From the NCBI RefSeq assembly GCF_001574435.1, contig NZ_LOCN01000001.1, positions 76,774 through 140,773 of the forward strand: a stretch of 64,000 nucleotides of DNA, in the 5' to 3' direction. Source of the DNA: Moritella sp. JT01 (GTDB lineage: Bacteria; Pseudomonadota; Gammaproteobacteria; Enterobacterales; Moritellaceae). This document shows positions 62,326 through 64,000 of the stretch, one piece after another. Within the stretch, counting starts at the first letter, position 1. The number at the start of each line of letters is the position of its first letter. A program made the translations under genes and the position numbers. Under the pieces are notes generated by a model. It did not search any database and had not been told where the DNA came from. It worked only from the letters and a program-made list of their open reading frames with translations.

Positions 62326-62668
62326 GATGAGGCTCCTAGTTAAGATGGGACTAACGAAATAGTCGTGAAATACACTATTAAATATACTCACTTGGGGCTA
62401 GTAAACTGTTACTTAGATCATAAAATATAACTTAAATATTTTGCGATGACCATTTCAGTATAGGACAATAATATTTCAGTATAAAACAAGTGCATCTAAG
62501 TTTTAAAAAGAGTCACGGACTAAATAATCATGCCTAACGAGGTAAATGTGGGATACGGGAAATGAAAAATGGGAGGGGCAGCTGATGATAATGAAAAGAC
62601 TAGCGAATCATCACTAGTCTTTATAGTAAGGAGGTGACTCTTATGCAGTTAGTGTAAGTGCATTATAG
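62326..62668. other. Intergenic region between usp and beta-lactamase genes
   Basis: About 340 bp, AT-rich, with the usp promoter presumably at the left. A hairpin AAAGACTAG/CTAGTCTTT at 62594-62622 likely terminates the beta-lactamase gene. Nothing else recognised. Confidence 0.4.
62594..62622 (-). terminator. Terminator of the beta-lactamase gene
   Basis: Stem AAAGACTAG ... CTAGTCTTT with four T on the minus strand after the stem, 46 bp beyond the bla stop. Confidence 0.6.
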
Positions 62669-63538
62669 TTAGTTAGTTACTTGCGGAGTTATCTGGTATT
62701 TATCAAAAACTTGCTTACTGATATCTGCTACCACTTTATTTAGCTCTAGTAATGTTTTTAATTTTGAGTTCGCGATAAAGATACCGACAAACACCGGCTT
62801 ATGATCTTTCTTCCAAACCATGGCCGTTAATGTACGAGAGCCATTTACCCCACCCCCACTGCGATCCGCAATTTTCCAACCTTTGGGTAAAACGGCACGC
62901 GCCAAACCATCAGACACCATATTATTAGTCATCCACACTTGAAGTTGAGCTTTACTTTCAGCATCAAGTACATTACCTATTAACAGCTTTCTGATGGTGT
63001 TCATCATCGCAACAGGAGTTGTTGTGTCGTTTTTAGCACCTTTCTTAACATAGTTTACCTTGGGTTCAAAATGGTCAAGACGAGTTTCATTATCACCAAT
63101 AGAACGAAGAAACGCAGTTACTCCTTTCGGTCCATCTATCTGTTCTAATGCTAAATTAGCCGCATAATTATCACTCATTATCATTGCTGCCCCACAAACA
63201 CTTTTAAGTGACATTTGAGCACCAATAAAGTGTTGAGTGATTGGATTCCAATTGATTAACCCTTCTTTACTCACGTTAATTTTTTGGGTTAAGCTCAACA
63301 TATTATGTTGTACGTCGTACAGCACGTTAGCACAGGCTAATGTTTTAAATGTACTCATCATTGGGAATCTTTCTGTTCCATTAAAACTCCACTGAGTATT
63401 ATTTTCGGTATCAATCACTGAAACACCAATTTGTCCCTCTATCTGTTGCTCAATGTGACGCAATGATGCATCAATATTTGCGGCCGAAGCCGTATAAGAA
63501 CACAACAAGAATAGACTATACGCTAAATGTTTTTCCAT
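62669..63538 (-). CDS. Class A beta-lactamase, CARB/PSE-like (RSG type)
   Basis: 289-residue exported serine hydrolase of penicillins. Signal peptide of about 19 residues ending TASA. The nucleophile is Ser62 with Lys65 (MMSTFKT), SDN is at 122-124 (MSDNYAAN) and the general base is Glu158 (HFEPKVN). The triad usually written KTG is RSG here (KIADRSGGGVNGSRTLTAMVW), a hallmark of carbenicillinases such as PSE/CARB. Cys69 and Cys115 match the class A disulfide. A single chromosomal gene with no integron or IS around it, so probably intrinsic. No AmpR regulator next to it. Confidence 0.93.
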   Translation of the reverse strand: MEKHLAYSLFLLCSYTASAANIDASLRHIEQQIEGQIGVSVIDTENNTQWSFNGTERFPMMSTFKTLACANVLYDVQHNMLSLTQKINVSKEGLINWNPITQHFIGAQMSLKSVCGAAMIMSDNYAANLALEQIDGPKGVTAFLRSIGDNETRLDHFEPKVNYVKKGAKNDTTTPVAMMNTIRKLLIGNVLDAESKAQLQVWMTNNMVSDGLARAVLPKGWKIADRSGGGVNGSRTLTAMVWKKDHKPVFVGIFIANSKLKTLLELNKVVADISKQVFDKYQITPQVTN

Positions 63539-63589
63539 TATTCTTATCCATTAAGGGAGTAGGTGGTTGATTATGCTTAGCTATTGCAC

Positions 63590-64000
63590 TTAGATTTGCA
63601 TGGCTATTTCATCTGTAACGCTATCATGTAAATTGTTTTCTCGACCATCGATAAATTCGATACTCACTTTGCGATCTCGTGGATATTGAATAAGATCTCC
63701 TAGCTCAGAACTGGCTAATTCCGCACCAAAAGAGTGTACTTGGATATTGCTTTCGTTCACCCCTAACGAGATAAGCTGATCATGAACTGCTACTGCTCTT
63801 TGCTGTGCTAAATTAATGTTCAGTTCTTCTTGTCCGCTTGGATCCGCGTGACCTGATAGAACGATGCTTATGGTTGGGTTTTCTATTAAGTAATCTGCTA
63901 TTTGTGTTAACCGTGCTTGATTCGTTATATCAATCACGCTTTGATTGACTGCAAAGAGTAGGTCTAACTGTAATGCATCCAATACTAATTGTTGGTTTAA
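63590..64000 (-). CDS. OmpA-like C-terminal domain protein (5' end outside window)
   Basis: At least 136 residues of a peptidoglycan-binding OmpA/MotB domain: VLDALQLDLLFAVNQS, then ISIVLSGHADPSGQEELNIN, LAQQRAVAVHDQLISLGVNE and RDRKVSIEFI. The frame is still open at base 64000 (LNQQLV upstream of a TTG at 63982), so the true start lies outside; it may carry a barrel or lipoprotein N-terminus. The domain anchors the envelope to the cell wall. Ends 51 bp upstream of the beta-lactamase start. Confidence 0.85.
   Translation of the reverse strand, partial: LNQQLVLDALQLDLLFAVNQSVIDITNQARLTQIADYLIENPTISIVLSGHADPSGQEELNINLAQQRAVAVHDQLISLGVNESNIQVHSFGAELASSELGDLIQYPRDRKVSIEFIDGRENNLHDSVTDEIAMQI

Overview
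The window is chromosomal DNA of a marine gammaproteobacterium. Gene order (gcvR-dapA-bamC, aroF-tyrA-pheA, mtnN-cbiB-btuF, gltBD beside arcB), the AT-rich base composition and families such as DUF2897, DUF2947 and DUF3581 point to the Alteromonadales/Vibrionales side of the class. My best guess is Moritella or a close psychrophile, but I could not run a comparison. No rRNA, tRNA, CRISPR array, intact insertion sequence or prophage is visible. Most of the window is core chromosome with a few accessory islands.

Layout. 1-1084: end of an RND-efflux adaptor gene. 1366-7723: a signalling cassette (stand-alone receiver, receiver-HD-GYP phosphodiesterase, TorS-like hybrid kinase) lying between a decayed copy of bcp and the intact bcp gene. 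7868-11208: a DUF6314 gene, then a compact operon encoding a CysM-like cysteine synthase, a JAMM protease and a CysO-MoeB-rhodanese fusion; together they look like a protein-thiocarboxylate route to cysteine. 11438-14894: secreted M9 collagenase and a PepSY membrane protein behind a Fur box. 14965-19174: gcvR, dapA, bamC, DUF2897, an M15 peptidase and a SelW-like protein. 19390-25657: RluA-type pseudouridine synthase, transaldolase, aroF-tyrA facing pheA, and raiA with a strong CRP box. 25892-35047: a GGDEF-EAL protein, the yejABEF peptide importer and a chemoreceptor. 35465-41861: an unknown exported protein, a Wzz-like protein overlapping it tail to tail, the mtnN-cbiB-btuF operon and a DUF481 protein. 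42034-54494: gltBD, a diguanylate cyclase, arcB, cls and a Kazal lipoprotein. 54626-61583: a FabH paralogue, a candidate structured RNA, an Lrp-family regulator, DUF3581, purU, ychJ, DUF2947 and yheT. 61894-64000: a universal stress protein, a CARB/PSE-like class A beta-lactamase and the end of an OmpA-like gene.

How it fits together. Three genes make or break cyclic di-GMP (HD-GYP at 2854, GGDEF-EAL at 25892, GGDEF at 48440), and two large hybrid kinases (TorS-like, ArcB) feed phosphorelays, which suits a motile bacterium sensing redox state and surfaces. Collagenase plus the Yej peptide importer suggest use of animal protein. A dispersed inverted-repeat element with ends like TATACCCAAGTTACTTCAAG occurs at least five times, once as a roughly 260-bp copy with both ends. 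The items most worth a second look are the CysO-MoeB-rhodanese fusion with its JAMM partner, the candidate RNA upstream of fabH, and the duplicated, mosaic bcp around the signalling cassette.
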